Below are positions 44,255-53,610 of a DNA stretch of 64,000 nt, piece by piece. The notes under the pieces were generated by a model. It was given only the letters and a program-made list of their open reading frames with translations. It did not search any database and had not been told where the DNA came from. The first letter of the stretch is position 1. Each line of letters starts with the position of its first letter. The stretch is from the NCBI RefSeq assembly GCF_001458735.1, contig NZ_CZQA01000001.1:1116001-1180000 (forward strand), written 5' to 3'. Source of the DNA: Candidatus Nitrospira nitrosa (GTDB lineage: Bacteria; Nitrospirota; Nitrospiria; Nitrospirales; Nitrospiraceae). A program made the translations under genes and the position numbers.

Positions 44255-44875
44255 ATGACAACTCAACGGCGGTTCATAGCTCTGGCCATCGGAATTATCG
44301 TATGCACGCTTCTCGCACAGGTCCCACTTGCGGAAGCGCCAGGCGCATCTCCAAGCGCCAAGGCATATTTTGCCGGTGGCTGTTTCTGGTGCATGGAAGA
44401 AGCGTTTGAAAAGGTGGAGGGTGTCGTCAGTGTTGTCTCAGGGTATATGGGGGGTACTGCGGCCAATCCGACCTATGAGGAGGTGTCTGCCGGACGGACG
44501 GGCCATGCGGAATCTGTTGAAGTTATCTATGACCCAACAAAGGTCACCTACCAGAAGCTCCTCGATGCCTTCTGGCACAATGTGGACCCGCTTACGCCCA
44601 ACGCGCAGTTTTGCGATCACGGGACTCAGTACCGATCTGCCGTGTTCTATTCAAACGAGGAGGAAAAGCGACAAGCGGAAGAATCGAAATCCGCAATCGA
44701 GCAAGCCAGGAAATTTCCTGCGCCAATCGTGACCCAGCTCGTCCCTGCGGCGACCTTCTATTCAGCCGAAGACTATCACCAGGATTACTACAAGAAGAAT
44801 CCGCTGCGCTATAAGTACTACAAATATGGCTGCGGAAGAGCCAACCGGTTGGAAGCCCTGTGGGGGAAGCCGTAG
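44255..44875 (+). CDS. msrA: Peptide-methionine (S)-S-oxide reductase MsrA, exported
   Basis: A 206-residue MsrA with an N-terminal signal (IALAIGIIVCTLLAQVPLAE). The catalytic motif GGCFWCMEEAFEKVEGV is clear, as are GYMGGTAANPTYEEVSAGRT and HVDPLTPNAQFCDHGTQYRS-like sequence; C-terminal recycling Cys in YKYGCGR. It repairs oxidised methionine, here probably in the periplasm. GGGAGGAGG precedes the start. Confidence 0.93.
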   Translation: MTTQRRFIALAIGIIVCTLLAQVPLAEAPGASPSAKAYFAGGCFWCMEEAFEKVEGVVSVVSGYMGGTAANPTYEEVSAGRTGHAESVEVIYDPTKVTYQKLLDAFWHNVDPLTPNAQFCDHGTQYRSAVFYSNEEEKRQAEESKSAIEQARKFPAPIVTQLVPAATFYSAEDYHQDYYKKNPLRYKYYKYGCGRANRLEALWGKP

Positions 44876-45203
44876 CACAATATCCATTCAACTCAACCGA
44901 CGGGATACAGTTGATGTCAAACTTGTTATCTTACGTAATGTCGGTGCGAGGCAATCAGACAATGGGGCCCAGAGTTAGACCGCTTTGTCTGGGAATCGGG
45001 GATTCTGCAGAGTCTTTATGCCTTGCCTTCATCCATCGGTAGCCCAGCATTCAGTCGCACCAGGGCACAGAGCAAGAGGTGAGGTGGCCCGAATTCTGAA
45101 GCTCGCAACAGGGTAATATACGCTTTGCATGAACGATAGCGTTGTTCATATTAAAGTTTAGAGGTCCAAGAGCCATGTTTCTGTCGTCTCAATTGAGAAT
45201 GCG
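44876..45203. other. Intergenic region upstream of the DUF3800 gene
   Basis: About 330 bp with no supported gene. It becomes AT-rich near 45110, where a promoter/operator candidate lies. Confidence 0.35.
45125..45154 (+). promoter_or_regulatory. Candidate promoter with inverted-repeat operator
   Basis: ATGAAC-N9-GTTCAT (45129-45149) is a perfect inverted repeat that overlaps a possible -35 TTGCAT (45125-45130) and -10 TATTAA (45149-45154, 18 bp spacing). It lies 50 bp before the DUF3800 gene. A repressor site over the promoter is plausible. Confidence 0.4.
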
Positions 45204-46295
45204 ATGTCAAAAGTTGAAGAACAGAAGATTGCCAAGAAGGAGAGTAAAGAAGAGCGAATAGAACGAGAGAAGCAAGCTCTTCTGGCTCGTATCGCTTCTT
45301 CCTCACTATCTAGCATGCATCACCGAGTTGCATGGTTGATGAATCATCACCCGGACACTAGAAACTCGGATATCGCACTACAGATTCGATATTGGCGAAC
45401 ATTTGAAAAAGGTATTCTTAATGGCGATTATGTGAAGTTGGACGATCTGTATAGACTCCCACGGCTTCATTCCCTAGTGAGGGCACGCGCAAGGATTCAG
45501 AACTCGTACCGATTGTTTCAAGCGGATCCGGCTGTGCGGGAAATACGTGGCACGCTTGAGGAGGATGAGAGAGAAAAGGCTATTGAAACTCCTGACCATC
45601 CCGTTTATGCGGTGTTCCTAGATGAAAGTGGGAAAGATTCGCCCAATCTAATTGTGGGCAGTCTATGGTTTCTATCGGGCGGTGAGGATGCCCTCAAGCT
45701 ACAGCTCGCTTCCAGCGAGTTAAAACAAAAAAGGAAGTTTGCACACGAATTTCACTTTTCTAAAGTTAGTAAGGAAGACCTGCCTATTTATAAAGAACTA
45801 GTCGATATTTTTATTACACAAGGCGTAACGATAAGTTTTAAATTCATCTCGGTCGAAAGGGCAGGGATTAAGAATTCCAAAGTTGCCCTTGATGATCTGT
45901 TCTATCTTCTCATTACAAGAGGTATTGATCACGAGATTTTGACAAGCAGGGCTCCGCTTCCACGCATTCTTGATGTATGGAAGGACCTTGAAGAAGTCGG
46001 CGCCGATAAATTGCTCACTGCAAATCTAGAAATGAAACTTAAGCAAGCAGCAGCAAGCATATATGGCGGAAAACTGTTTGTGCAAAGATGCGTTGCCCTA
46101 GACTCAAAAAGTAATATTTTTCTTCAGATGGCAGATCTTATCGCAGGTAGTGCGAACCGTGTTCTAAGCCGTGGATCGAGTACCTCTAACCATAAAGATG
46201 AGTTGGCAGATTATGTTTTAACACGCTTAGGGGTTGCTATGAGTCCCAATGCCGATGGATCCATCGGAGATCTCGCAGTCCACATAAGGCTATGA
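45204..46295 (+). CDS. DUF3800-domain protein
   Basis: A 363-residue protein. Residues 1-130 are helical and charged; the rest is a DUF3800 domain with VFLDESGKDSPNLIVGSLWF and QMADLIAGSANRVL, acidic residues expected in an RNase H-like fold. DUF3800 proteins occur in mobile and defence-linked loci but their action is not settled. The gene is clearly more AT-rich than its surroundings, a sign of transfer. It is single and has a candidate repressor site upstream. Confidence 0.78.
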   Translation: MSKVEEQKIAKKESKEERIEREKQALLARIASSSLSSMHHRVAWLMNHHPDTRNSDIALQIRYWRTFEKGILNGDYVKLDDLYRLPRLHSLVRARARIQNSYRLFQADPAVREIRGTLEEDEREKAIETPDHPVYAVFLDESGKDSPNLIVGSLWFLSGGEDALKLQLASSELKQKRKFAHEFHFSKVSKEDLPIYKELVDIFITQGVTISFKFISVERAGIKNSKVALDDLFYLLITRGIDHEILTSRAPLPRILDVWKDLEEVGADKLLTANLEMKLKQAAASIYGGKLFVQRCVALDSKSNIFLQMADLIAGSANRVLSRGSSTSNHKDELADYVLTRLGVAMSPNADGSIGDLAVHIRL

Positions 46296-46671
46296 TGTAG
46301 AACCCTGATTGAGGGGAGACTTCAAAAAGTACTAGGGGCAGAGAGCAAGTTCATAATCGACAGGCGACCGAAGGTGAAACGCGGGACTGTCCGAACGGGT
46401 TGCTCGTGAAACCAAAACTGCACTCTGCTCCTTTGTCTCAGCTTCAGATCGCTATAAGAAATAGGTAGTGAGGTCGAGGCTTGTCCTGTGTATACCAGCG
46501 AGCAATCATTTGAAGAGTTACGATCCGTTTCTTCAGATCAGAGCGTTATACCGGTATCCTTGAATCTATGATGGTTGAGAAGAGCCAAACTTACGCGGGT
46601 CGGATACTTTTTAGATCACCGTATGGTTTCTCGGTGCTATCGTTCAGCGCAGTGTTCGGCGCTTCGAGACC
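46296..46671. other. Intergenic region
   Basis: About 375 bp, AT-richer than average, with no supported gene or repeat. Confidence 0.35.
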
Positions 46672-47403
46672 TCAGTCCTTCAACGAGAACGGCGTGAAGT
46701 TCGTCTGCCTGTCGTACCAGTCCTCGTTCTCCTGGCGCTTGAGCCAGCCTACGATCGCGTAGGTCACCGGCGTGAAGACGATCTCAACGGAGACCTTGAA
46801 CGCCCAGTTGAAAGCGATAACCTTCATCATCGTCCCAGCCTGCCAGGTCCCAAGAAAGGCGATCGGATAGAAGAGGGCGCTGTCGACCAGTTGGCCGACT
46901 GCGGTTGAGCCGATCGTGCGGGTCCAGAGATGACGCCCATCGGTCCAGACTTTCATCTTCGCCATGACATAGCTGTTTATGAAGTCGCCGCACCAGTAAG
47001 CGATCATCGAGGCAATGACGATCCGTCCTGTGTTCCCGAAGACGACTTCCAGGGCGGGTTGGATGACGGCATTGAAGGGTTCATCCGGGTCCCCCGGCAT
47101 GTGGATCACGAAGAGCCCCATGATTGTTGCGAAGATCATTGAGATGAAGCCCGCCCAGATGACTTTGCGCGTGCGCGCGTAGCCATAGACCTCGGTCAAC
47201 ACGTCACCGAAGATGTAGGAGATCGGGAAGAAGAGGTTCCCGGCGCCGAACGTGAGGCCGAAGAGAATGCAGGTCTTGCCGGGCCCAATCAGGTTCGAGC
47301 AGAGCAGTACCGTCACGAAGCCCGCCATAACGAGATCGTAGTAGCGGTAGTGGCGTCTATTAGCGACGAGTTCTGGCTTGGGTGGTTCAGCGTGCGCGGT
47401 CAT
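46672..47403 (-). CDS. VUT-family (YhhQ-like) queuosine precursor transporter
   Basis: A 243-residue membrane protein with several hydrophobic segments. Family blocks: GLTFGAGNLFFPISYIFGDVLTEVYGYART and RTIGSTAVGQLVDSALFYPI. YhhQ-type proteins import queuosine precursors (preQ0/preQ1). ATG 47403 is chosen so the protein starts MTAHAEPP; a longer frame to 47472 adds non-conserved sequence. It is GC-rich, unlike the DUF3800 gene next to it, and no queuosine genes are adjacent. Confidence 0.85.
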   Translation of the reverse strand: MTAHAEPPKPELVANRRHYRYYDLVMAGFVTVLLCSNLIGPGKTCILFGLTFGAGNLFFPISYIFGDVLTEVYGYARTRKVIWAGFISMIFATIMGLFVIHMPGDPDEPFNAVIQPALEVVFGNTGRIVIASMIAYWCGDFINSYVMAKMKVWTDGRHLWTRTIGSTAVGQLVDSALFYPIAFLGTWQAGTMMKVIAFNWAFKVSVEIVFTPVTYAIVGWLKRQENEDWYDRQTNFTPFSLKD

Positions 47404-47736
47404 TGGTGGACCAGGCCTCTCTTGCTCTGCGATCCTATTTGCCCGATGCGGGTGCCCGTCCTTGCAATCCAAATCTGGAACTCAGCGTGGTCTTCGGATA
47501 GCTGAGGCGGCTTGTACAGTCGATCGGCCACTCAACAAGAACTAGCGAATCCAAAAGTCTTACTGGAGTTACAGTCTCCCAAGACTATCACGAGGTGCGT
47601 AGACCAGTATCATTCATGGCGGCAACAAGTGCTTTTGCCAAACATCTGGCTGCCTCGAGAATTCCCGCATATTGCCAATAAGCGGAGGATTAGAATGGGA
47701 TATGAGGTGACTCAGCAGAGGTGGCTCCGGTTGGTT
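47404..47736. other. Intergenic region between VUT gene and IS element
   Basis: About 330 bp with no supported gene. A plus-strand frame at 47512-47781 runs into the IS left end and has no recognisable motif. Confidence 0.35.
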
Positions 47737-47781
47737 GGACAGTTTTTACCAGTTCATAAGTGGCGCCTGGCGGATTGCTGA

Positions 47782-48612
47782 CTACGCGGCAGTCCGTCGT
47801 GTGGTCAGATTGTCATAATAGACCTGGTCGGGCGTCTGGCCATCAAGCGCCTGATGCGGTCGGGTCTGGTTGTAGAACAGCAGATAGCGCTCCAGCCCCT
47901 GATAGGCAGTGCTGACCGTGTCATACGCGTGCAAATAGACCTCCTCATATTTCAGGCTTCTCCACAACCGTTCCACGAAGACGTTATCCCGCCAGCAGCC
48001 TTTGCCGTCCATGCTGATCTGAATGCCGTGGTCTTTCAAGAGTCCCGTGAACTCCTGGCTGGTGAACTGGCACCCTTGATCCGTGTTGAAGATCTCGGGG
48101 CAGCCATGCTGCGTGATCGCCTCTCGCACGGCGTCGAGACAGAAGTCCGTGGTCAACGTATTGGAGAGCCGCCAAGCCAACACTCGGCGACTGGCCCAGT
48201 CCAAGATAGCGAAGAGATACACGAAGCCGCGTCGCATCGGAATATAGGTGATATCGGCCGCCCAGACATGATTGGGACGACAGATCGTGAGATCACGGAG
48301 GAGATACGGGTAGATGGTGTGGGCCGGATGCCGCCGACTCAGATGCGGTTTCCGATACAGCGCCTCAATCCCCATCCTGCGCATGAGGGTGACCACCTGG
48401 CGTCGCCCAATGGCATGGCCCTCCTGCTGTAACAGATCGCGCAGCATCCGAGCCCCGGCAAAGGGATAGTTCAGATGCAGCTCGTCAATCCGCCGCATCA
48501 ACGCCAGCGTCGTCTCGGAGGTCGGCGTCAGCTGGTAATAGGCGGTCGAGCGGGCCAGCTGCAGGAGTTGGCATTGCCGCACAACCGGCAAGGGATGCGT
48601 GCGATCGATCAT
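47782..48612 (-). CDS. IS3-family transposase OrfB (DDE)
   Basis: A 276-residue transposase with an HTH_21-like start (YPFAGARMLRDLLQQEGHAI) and integrase core. The catalytic triad is visible: Asp in WAADITYIPM, Asp in FNTDQGCQF and Glu in DNVFVERLWRSLKYEEVY, followed by the RPHQALDGQTPDQVYYDN end. It begins ATG 48612 inside the orfA stop (ATGA), so the fusion or coupling of both frames is likely. All key residues are present and no stop interrupts it. Confidence 0.95.
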   Translation of the reverse strand: MIDRTHPLPVVRQCQLLQLARSTAYYQLTPTSETTLALMRRIDELHLNYPFAGARMLRDLLQQEGHAIGRRQVVTLMRRMGIEALYRKPHLSRRHPAHTIYPYLLRDLTICRPNHVWAADITYIPMRRGFVYLFAILDWASRRVLAWRLSNTLTTDFCLDAVREAITQHGCPEIFNTDQGCQFTSQEFTGLLKDHGIQISMDGKGCWRDNVFVERLWRSLKYEEVYLHAYDTVSTAYQGLERYLLFYNQTRPHQALDGQTPDQVYYDNLTTRRTAA

Positions 48613-48908
48613 CGCTTTGCGCTCAGCAAGCCGGCCTTGGTGAGCGCGCCTTCTAAAAAATCATTCTCCAAGGTCAGTTGCCCGATCTTCGCGTGCAGGG
48701 TCTTGAGATCCGGAGCCTCCGCTGATGGTTTCGTCCCACCAAATACGTCCGAGGCTCGCGCCAGCAACTGCTGTTTCCATTCTGTGATCTGGGTGGGGTG
48801 GACGCTGAATTGCTCGGCCAATTCGGCCAGGGTCTTATCCCCTTTGACCGCGGCCAACGCCACCTGTGCTTTAAAGGTGGCTCCGTGATTCCGTCTCGTG
48901 CGTTTCAT
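48609..48908 (-). CDS. IS3-family OrfA (HTH)
   Basis: A 99-residue DNA-binding protein: helix-turn-helix [20 protein letters not shown] and a C-terminal leucine zipper-like segment ([20 protein letters not shown]). ATG 48908 has AAAGGAG upstream. It would bind the IS ends and join OrfB. Confidence 0.92.
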
Positions 48909-49261
48909 TGCCTCGCTCCTTTGTGTCGCCACCTTCCGGTGGCGTTGGTGAAGCCAGGCTCCCACTTATCACACTGTCCGAATTTCCGAAGCCCTCTCTA
49001 GCCTCGTGAAGAATACTCTGACTGTTGATGATTGACGGAGGAATGAAATGTGTCTATAACGTGGCCCTACAATACTATGGAACACAAACAACGATATGTG
49101 GTTACCGACCCATCTGTGGAAAAGCGAACTGCGAAGACAGTGTAAAGGAAGAATCCTAAGCCATACCTTGCTCAACGTGCATCCATTATGGGAATGCCTA
49201 GACCTACGCATCTTGGGTAAAGAAGAGAATCGAAGAATCTTTGTCCAAATTGGAGGAGTCC

Positions 49262-49879
49262 ATGAAACTTCAATTCTTGCTCCCAGCTGTTCTTAATGTC
49301 GTCTTTGTCGCGGCAGCCGTCGCTTCGCCGGTCACCCTTACTCCAGTCAGCGACGGATCCCTCTATACCTGTGATGGCTGCAATACGGTTTCCGATGGTG
49401 ACTATGTTGGGGCCAGCGGTTATATACAGGGCGCAATAAAGTTTTCTACATCGGCAATCCCCAGTGTGGTGACGAATGCAATGCTTTCAGTGAATCCATA
49501 CGGCTTGCCTATTTGGGATTCGACGATAGACATTTACGGATATGGAACATCAATTGCTCCGCTTGATATCACAGATGCTAATGCCGGGTCCTTTCTTGGC
49601 ACCCTCACGCTTCCTCCAGGATTGGACTTTGGACAAGACGCATTCTTTGATGTCACATCGTTTGTGGCTAATACCCACGCGCCGTATCTTGCGTTCAACC
49701 TGCGAGCAGACGAGGGTGGTGGAGTGCTCTTCAGTTCCATGGAGTTTAATTATGGTCATCCGTCGCAGCTTATCGTGACAGCAGTTCCTGAGCCATCCAC
49801 GAGTGCGCTTCTTGTCATGGGTGTGTTGAGTCTAGGAATAAGTCGTATGGTCAAGCGACTATTTGCACATTCCGTGTAG
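49262..49879 (+). CDS. PEP-CTERM sorted exported protein
   Basis: A 205-residue protein with a signal peptide (LLPAVLNVVFVAAAVA) and a C-terminal sorting tag VPEPSTSALLVMGVLSLGIS followed by RMVKRLF. Exosortase cleaves such tags at the PEP site and anchors or releases the protein with exopolysaccharide. The body is a beta-rich domain (FDVTSFVANTHAPYLAFNLR), as in many PEP-CTERM proteins. ATG 49262 is chosen for the GGAGGAG just upstream. The exosortase is not in the window. Confidence 0.85.
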   Translation: MKLQFLLPAVLNVVFVAAAVASPVTLTPVSDGSLYTCDGCNTVSDGDYVGASGYIQGAIKFSTSAIPSVVTNAMLSVNPYGLPIWDSTIDIYGYGTSIAPLDITDANAGSFLGTLTLPPGLDFGQDAFFDVTSFVANTHAPYLAFNLRADEGGGVLFSSMEFNYGHPSQLIVTAVPEPSTSALLVMGVLSLGISRMVKRLFAHSV

Positions 49880-49986
49880 AAGATATTGCTAAATGATTCG
49901 AGGGACGGAGGCAATAAGAGCTCTTCTTGCCAAGTGACATCCCTAGAAGTTAAGACCCCTGCTACCCTTTTCCGGCCTTGTGCACG

Positions 49987-50490
49987 CTATTTCGGACTTG
50001 TAGAAGAATCTGTTGGCGAGCCGGAGAACATGCCCGGCTCAACAAGCGTGCCGGCATTGGTGAACGGCAATCGTCCTTCCGAGCTATGTAGCACACCCTT
50101 GATGTCGTACATCAGTTCCTGTTTCTGAGAGAATTGAAACAGTTGGCGCACGATGTCGAGCGTGGACGTCGTGGTCTCGATAGTCATTACGGCATCACCC
50201 AACCGGGGAATGGTGAGCTCCTTGCCCCCAAGGCCACGGGCCAGACGGTTCCCGTTCAGATTCAACGTAAAATCGATGCCTGTCAGGTGATAATCAAAAT
50301 CGTTGGGATTGCGGACCCGGAGATCGACACGGAGGCGTTGTTCGAAGATCGTCGCGTCCAACGGGGTGACGTTGGTGACGAGCACCTCGGGTGCTTCACC
50401 TTTTAGGAACCAGGAGGCGCAGCCAGCCAGCAGGAAAGCCATGGCGAAAAGGAACGAGGCTGCTCGGTGAAGTCGCATAGATATCATCAT
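49987..50490 (-). CDS. LEA14/WHy-domain lipoprotein
   Basis: A 167-residue lipoprotein with lipobox FLLAGC and a late-embryogenesis LEA type-2 (WHy) domain: VLVTNVTPLDATIFEQRLRV, VRNPNDFDYHLTGIDFTLNL and LGDAVMTIETTTST. Such proteins bind or stabilise partners under desiccation or envelope stress. Start could be ATG 50478 (MRLHRAA). Confidence 0.82.
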   Translation of the reverse strand: MMISMRLHRAASFLFAMAFLLAGCASWFLKGEAPEVLVTNVTPLDATIFEQRLRVDLRVRNPNDFDYHLTGIDFTLNLNGNRLARGLGGKELTIPRLGDAVMTIETTTSTLDIVRQLFQFSQKQELMYDIKGVLHSSEGRLPFTNAGTLVEPGMFSGSPTDSSTSPK

Positions 50491-50646
50491 AGCAAGAGCA
50501 TCTACGGAAAAGCCACGTGCAGTATGGTGCTCGGGTATTCAGAGGGAGTGGTCATAGGTTGAGAGCAAGCCTTGCTCTGCGCGTCGCAGCATCATGGTCG
50601 CTCGTTAGCGTACGGAACTCGACTAACTTCAATAGCTGCGTACTCA

Positions 50647-51054
50647 TTAGTAGCAATTTGGATTGGACGGCCAGCTCCCTGGGGGAGGTAAACAGTTCGC
50701 TGGACGTGGCGGAGGGAGCCTGGCCGGACCCTCTGGTCGCGGCTCCGTCTCGGGGTGCTCGCCTTTCGCCAGGGCCTCATTGACCATCGCCTCGATTTCC
50801 GTCTCGGCCAAATCTGGGTGTTCCTGTCGCAACTTGCGCTCAAGGACTGGGCGGGTGGTTGCAACATAGCGTTCACGAGATTGTCGTAGCCCCTCACGGG
50901 CCTGCTCATATAGGGTCCTGCGTCCCTCGGTCTGTACAGTGCCAATTTGGTTGTACGTGGTACTGGTCCTAGAGTCGGGATCTAGCCCGTCATTGAGGCG
51001 AGATTCTGCACATCCAGTGAGCAGGGCCAAGATGGAAGCAAGAGCGAGTCGCAT
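50647..51054 (-). CDS. Small lipoprotein, function unknown
   Basis: A 135-residue lipoprotein: ATG 51054 (AAGG upstream) gives MRLALASILALLTGCAESRL with lipobox LLTGC. The middle is helical and charged (EQAREGLRQSRERYVATTRP) and the end proline-rich (GPARLPPPRPANCLPPPGSW). A longer frame to 51207 would bury the signal peptide. No family recognised. Confidence 0.65.
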   Translation of the reverse strand: MRLALASILALLTGCAESRLNDGLDPDSRTSTTYNQIGTVQTEGRRTLYEQAREGLRQSRERYVATTRPVLERKLRQEHPDLAETEIEAMVNEALAKGEHPETEPRPEGPARLPPPRPANCLPPPGSWPSNPNCY

Positions 51055-51537
51055 GATGCGGCCTTGTAGGAAGTTCTGATCGGTCGCCACTGTTTGGACT
51101 GACGTGCTAGTGTAGTTAGCTGGCGCACTCTTCGGCAACAGGTCTATGGTTAGACTCTTCCGCACAGGATTGGCGTTATGTCGTTTATTTGTAGGCTCGT
51201 GGGCCATGACACCGGAGGTCGGATCCCTTGTCTACGGAAAATACAGTTATGCGGGGACATATGATGTTTTATGCGAGGATCCGAACAACGGTGGCATAAG
51301 GCTAAGGGGGGCATATGCTTTTTTAGCCACCACATCGGTCGTCACGGTCGCCATGATGAACACTCCAAGGGGTCAGGCGAGCTGGGGGGATGATTCTTCC
51401 GACGGTCCTCAAAACTATATGGATCCGATATCTAGTGTGCGGTCGAAGCCTCCCATCCTATCTTGCCCATCTTGACGTTGGCACAATCCTCTGACAGAAA
51501 AGACAGCAGTTCGGAATAGAAAAGAAGGAGTATCGTG

Positions 51538-52695
51538 ATGCGTACAGTCAGTCGACGGATGACGGATTTGGCTCAGTCAGAAATTCGAGCCATGACTCAG
51601 GCCTGCGCTGAAGCTAAGGGCCTCAATATGGCTCAGGGCGTCTGTGATACGCCGGTTCCACCGGTCGTGCTCGAAGGAGCTGAGCGGGCGATTCATGATG
51701 GCTATAACGTCTATACGCGCTTCGACGGGTTGCCGTACCTCCGGCAGGCCATCGCCGAGAAGCTAGAGCGGTATAACCGGATGAAGGCTGACCCGGAAAC
51801 CGACATTACCGTCAGCGCCGGTGCGACGGGAGCCTTCCATTCCGCCTGTGCTGCCCTGCTGAATCCCGGCGATGAGGTCATTCTGTTTGAGCCCTACTAC
51901 CAATACCACATCAGTGCCCTTGTGGCGGTCGAAGCGGTTCCGGTCACGGTTTCCATGCAGCCTCCGATTTGGTCCTATTCGATGACCCAGTTAGAGGAAG
52001 CCGTGACAGCTAAAACGAAGGCTATCATCGTCAATTCACCGGGCAACCCATCCGGGAGGGTCTATAGCCAATCTGAACTCGAGGCATTGGCGGAATTTGC
52101 CTGCCGGCATGACCTCTTCGTCTTGACGGATGAAATCTATGAATACTTCCTCTATGACGGACGACGCCATGTCAGCATGGCCTCATTGCCGGAGATGGCG
52201 GAGCGAACCATCACGATTGGCGGATACTCCAAGACGTTCAGTGTGACGGGCTGGCGGATCGGGTACAGCGTCGCCTCACGACAGTGGGCACAAGCCATCG
52301 GCGCCATGAACGATTTGCTCTACGTCTGTGCGCCAGCGCCGTTGCAGATGGGTGTGGCGCGGGGGATTCGTGAATTGCCGGATAGTTTCTACGAAGGCTT
52401 GCGGCAGGAGTATCAGGGGAAGCGTGAGAAATTCTGTCGGGCGTTATCTCAAGCTGGAATCACTCCATCCATTCCCCAAGGCGCCTATTACGTCTTAGCG
52501 GATGTCTCCCATCTTCCTGGCCTGACGGGGAAGGCGCGCGCGATGTCTCTGTTAGGCAAAACCAGGGTCGCCGGCGTGCCAGGGGAAGCCTTTTTCACGA
52601 GCAAGGTCGGGGCTGATTTTATCCGATTCAGTTATGCCAAGACGGATCAGGATCTGGAGGAGGCCTGTCGGCGGCTGACGCAAGATGGAATGTAG
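51538..52695 (+). CDS. Class I/II pyridoxal-phosphate aminotransferase
   Basis: A 385-residue enzyme of the aspartate aminotransferase fold: GNPSGR, LTDEIYEYFLYDG and the PLP lysine in TIGGYSKTFSVTGWRIGY. VSAGATGAFHSACAALLNPG is the cofactor phosphate region. ATG 51538 is preferred over GTG 51535 because AAGGAG sits 7 bp upstream. Substrate unclear: kynurenine aminotransferase-like or aspartate-type. Confidence 0.88.
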   Translation: MRTVSRRMTDLAQSEIRAMTQACAEAKGLNMAQGVCDTPVPPVVLEGAERAIHDGYNVYTRFDGLPYLRQAIAEKLERYNRMKADPETDITVSAGATGAFHSACAALLNPGDEVILFEPYYQYHISALVAVEAVPVTVSMQPPIWSYSMTQLEEAVTAKTKAIIVNSPGNPSGRVYSQSELEALAEFACRHDLFVLTDEIYEYFLYDGRRHVSMASLPEMAERTITIGGYSKTFSVTGWRIGYSVASRQWAQAIGAMNDLLYVCAPAPLQMGVARGIRELPDSFYEGLRQEYQGKREKFCRALSQAGITPSIPQGAYYVLADVSHLPGLTGKARAMSLLGKTRVAGVPGEAFFTSKVGADFIRFSYAKTDQDLEEACRRLTQDGM

Positions 52696-52721
52696 CTACC
52701 CAAGGTAGTGAATGAACCTGA

Positions 52722-53516
52722 CTAGCCAGATGTGGGAGCAAGGCTCGCCAATGCTCGACTGAGAGACGCGGGACAGCAAGGGCTCGTGGCGATGATTCCA
52801 CGGTACCGCGGGGTTGGTTGGTTGAACGTCAGAGTCTGCCCGCTTCCATCAGTAATTGTTCCGCCAGCTTCATTGATCAATAGGACTCCAGCCGCGACAT
52901 CCCACTCATTTTCGGGTTCAAATGTGGCCACCGCATCGATGCGGCCGCATGCCATCAGCGCGAGGGCCCAGGCGATGGAAAGCATCGGACGATGTTGAGT
53001 GGATGAATCGAAAGCCGCAAAACGACCAGTTTGACGCTCCCATGGACCCAGCGCAATCACCGGGAGGTGTCCGGCGTTGGTAGGCCGTGAATCGATTGAC
53101 TCGTGGTTCAGTCGAAGTCCTTCGCCTCGGATTGCACTGAAGAGTTCGTTGGTCGAAGGGTTATAGATGGCGGCCACGATGGGAAGACCCTGCTCGATGA
53201 GGGCGACGGAAATGCAAAATTCCGGAACTCTGTTGATGAAGGCTTTGGTCCCATCAATGGGATCGACTACCCAGATCCGATCTTTCTGCAGTCGACTGGC
53301 ATCATCCGGGGATTCTTCCGATAGCCATCCGTCGTGGGGAAACGCTGAGAGCAGCTGTGCGTGAAGAATCCGGTTGACCGCGAGGTCCGCCGATGTGACC
53401 GGAGACTGGTCTGGTTTTCTGATCGTCTCGAATCCCTCAGTCGCCAACCGCAAGGCCTCTGAGCCGGCCGCTCGCATCGCTGCTTCAAGTTGTTCAAGCT
53501 CTCGAGGCCATTTCAT
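52722..53516 (-). CDS. cysQ: 3'(2'),5'-bisphosphate nucleotidase CysQ-like
   Basis: A 264-residue inositol-monophosphatase-family protein: WLSEES and VVDPIDGTKAFINRVPEFCI provide the metal site (Glu, Asp-Pro-Ile-Asp-Gly-Thr), then NEWDVAAGVLLINEAGGTIT. CysQ hydrolyses PAP, the by-product of sulfate activation. ATG 53516 begins MKWPRELEQLE; the frame continues to 53714 but upstream sequence is not conserved. It is not linked to other sulfur genes here; the cysD relic is far away. Inositol monophosphatase activity is possible. Confidence 0.78.
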   Translation of the reverse strand: MKWPRELEQLEAAMRAAGSEALRLATEGFETIRKPDQSPVTSADLAVNRILHAQLLSAFPHDGWLSEESPDDASRLQKDRIWVVDPIDGTKAFINRVPEFCISVALIEQGLPIVAAIYNPSTNELFSAIRGEGLRLNHESIDSRPTNAGHLPVIALGPWERQTGRFAAFDSSTQHRPMLSIAWALALMACGRIDAVATFEPENEWDVAAGVLLINEAGGTITDGSGQTLTFNQPTPRYRGIIATSPCCPASLSRALASLAPTSG

Positions 53517-53610
53517 GACTGGCAGATTACCAGGCTTATGATTGAATGAAAAGGAACGCGCCAGTTCTTGGCTTGACGTTCCACAGGAATCTGCGTACAA
53601 GCTCGCTATC

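Larger units (their letters stand above)
47737..48979 (-). mobile_element. IS3-family insertion sequence
   Basis: About 1.24 kb bounded by GGACAGT (47737) and ACTGTCC (ending 48979). The ends share further matches (ATAAGTGG...GCCTGGC on each side). It holds orfA and orfB with the DDE transposase. No convincing target-site duplication is visible at these ends, so the exact edges or the insertion's age are uncertain. Subgroup not assigned. Confidence 0.85.

Noticed and set aside
47512-47781. 89-codon frame at the left end of the IS
   Set aside because: It crosses the IS boundary and has no recognisable domain.
51146-51475. 109-codon plus-strand frame before the aminotransferase
   Set aside because: No ribosome site, low-complexity end and no family resemblance; partly antisense to a lipoprotein leader region.
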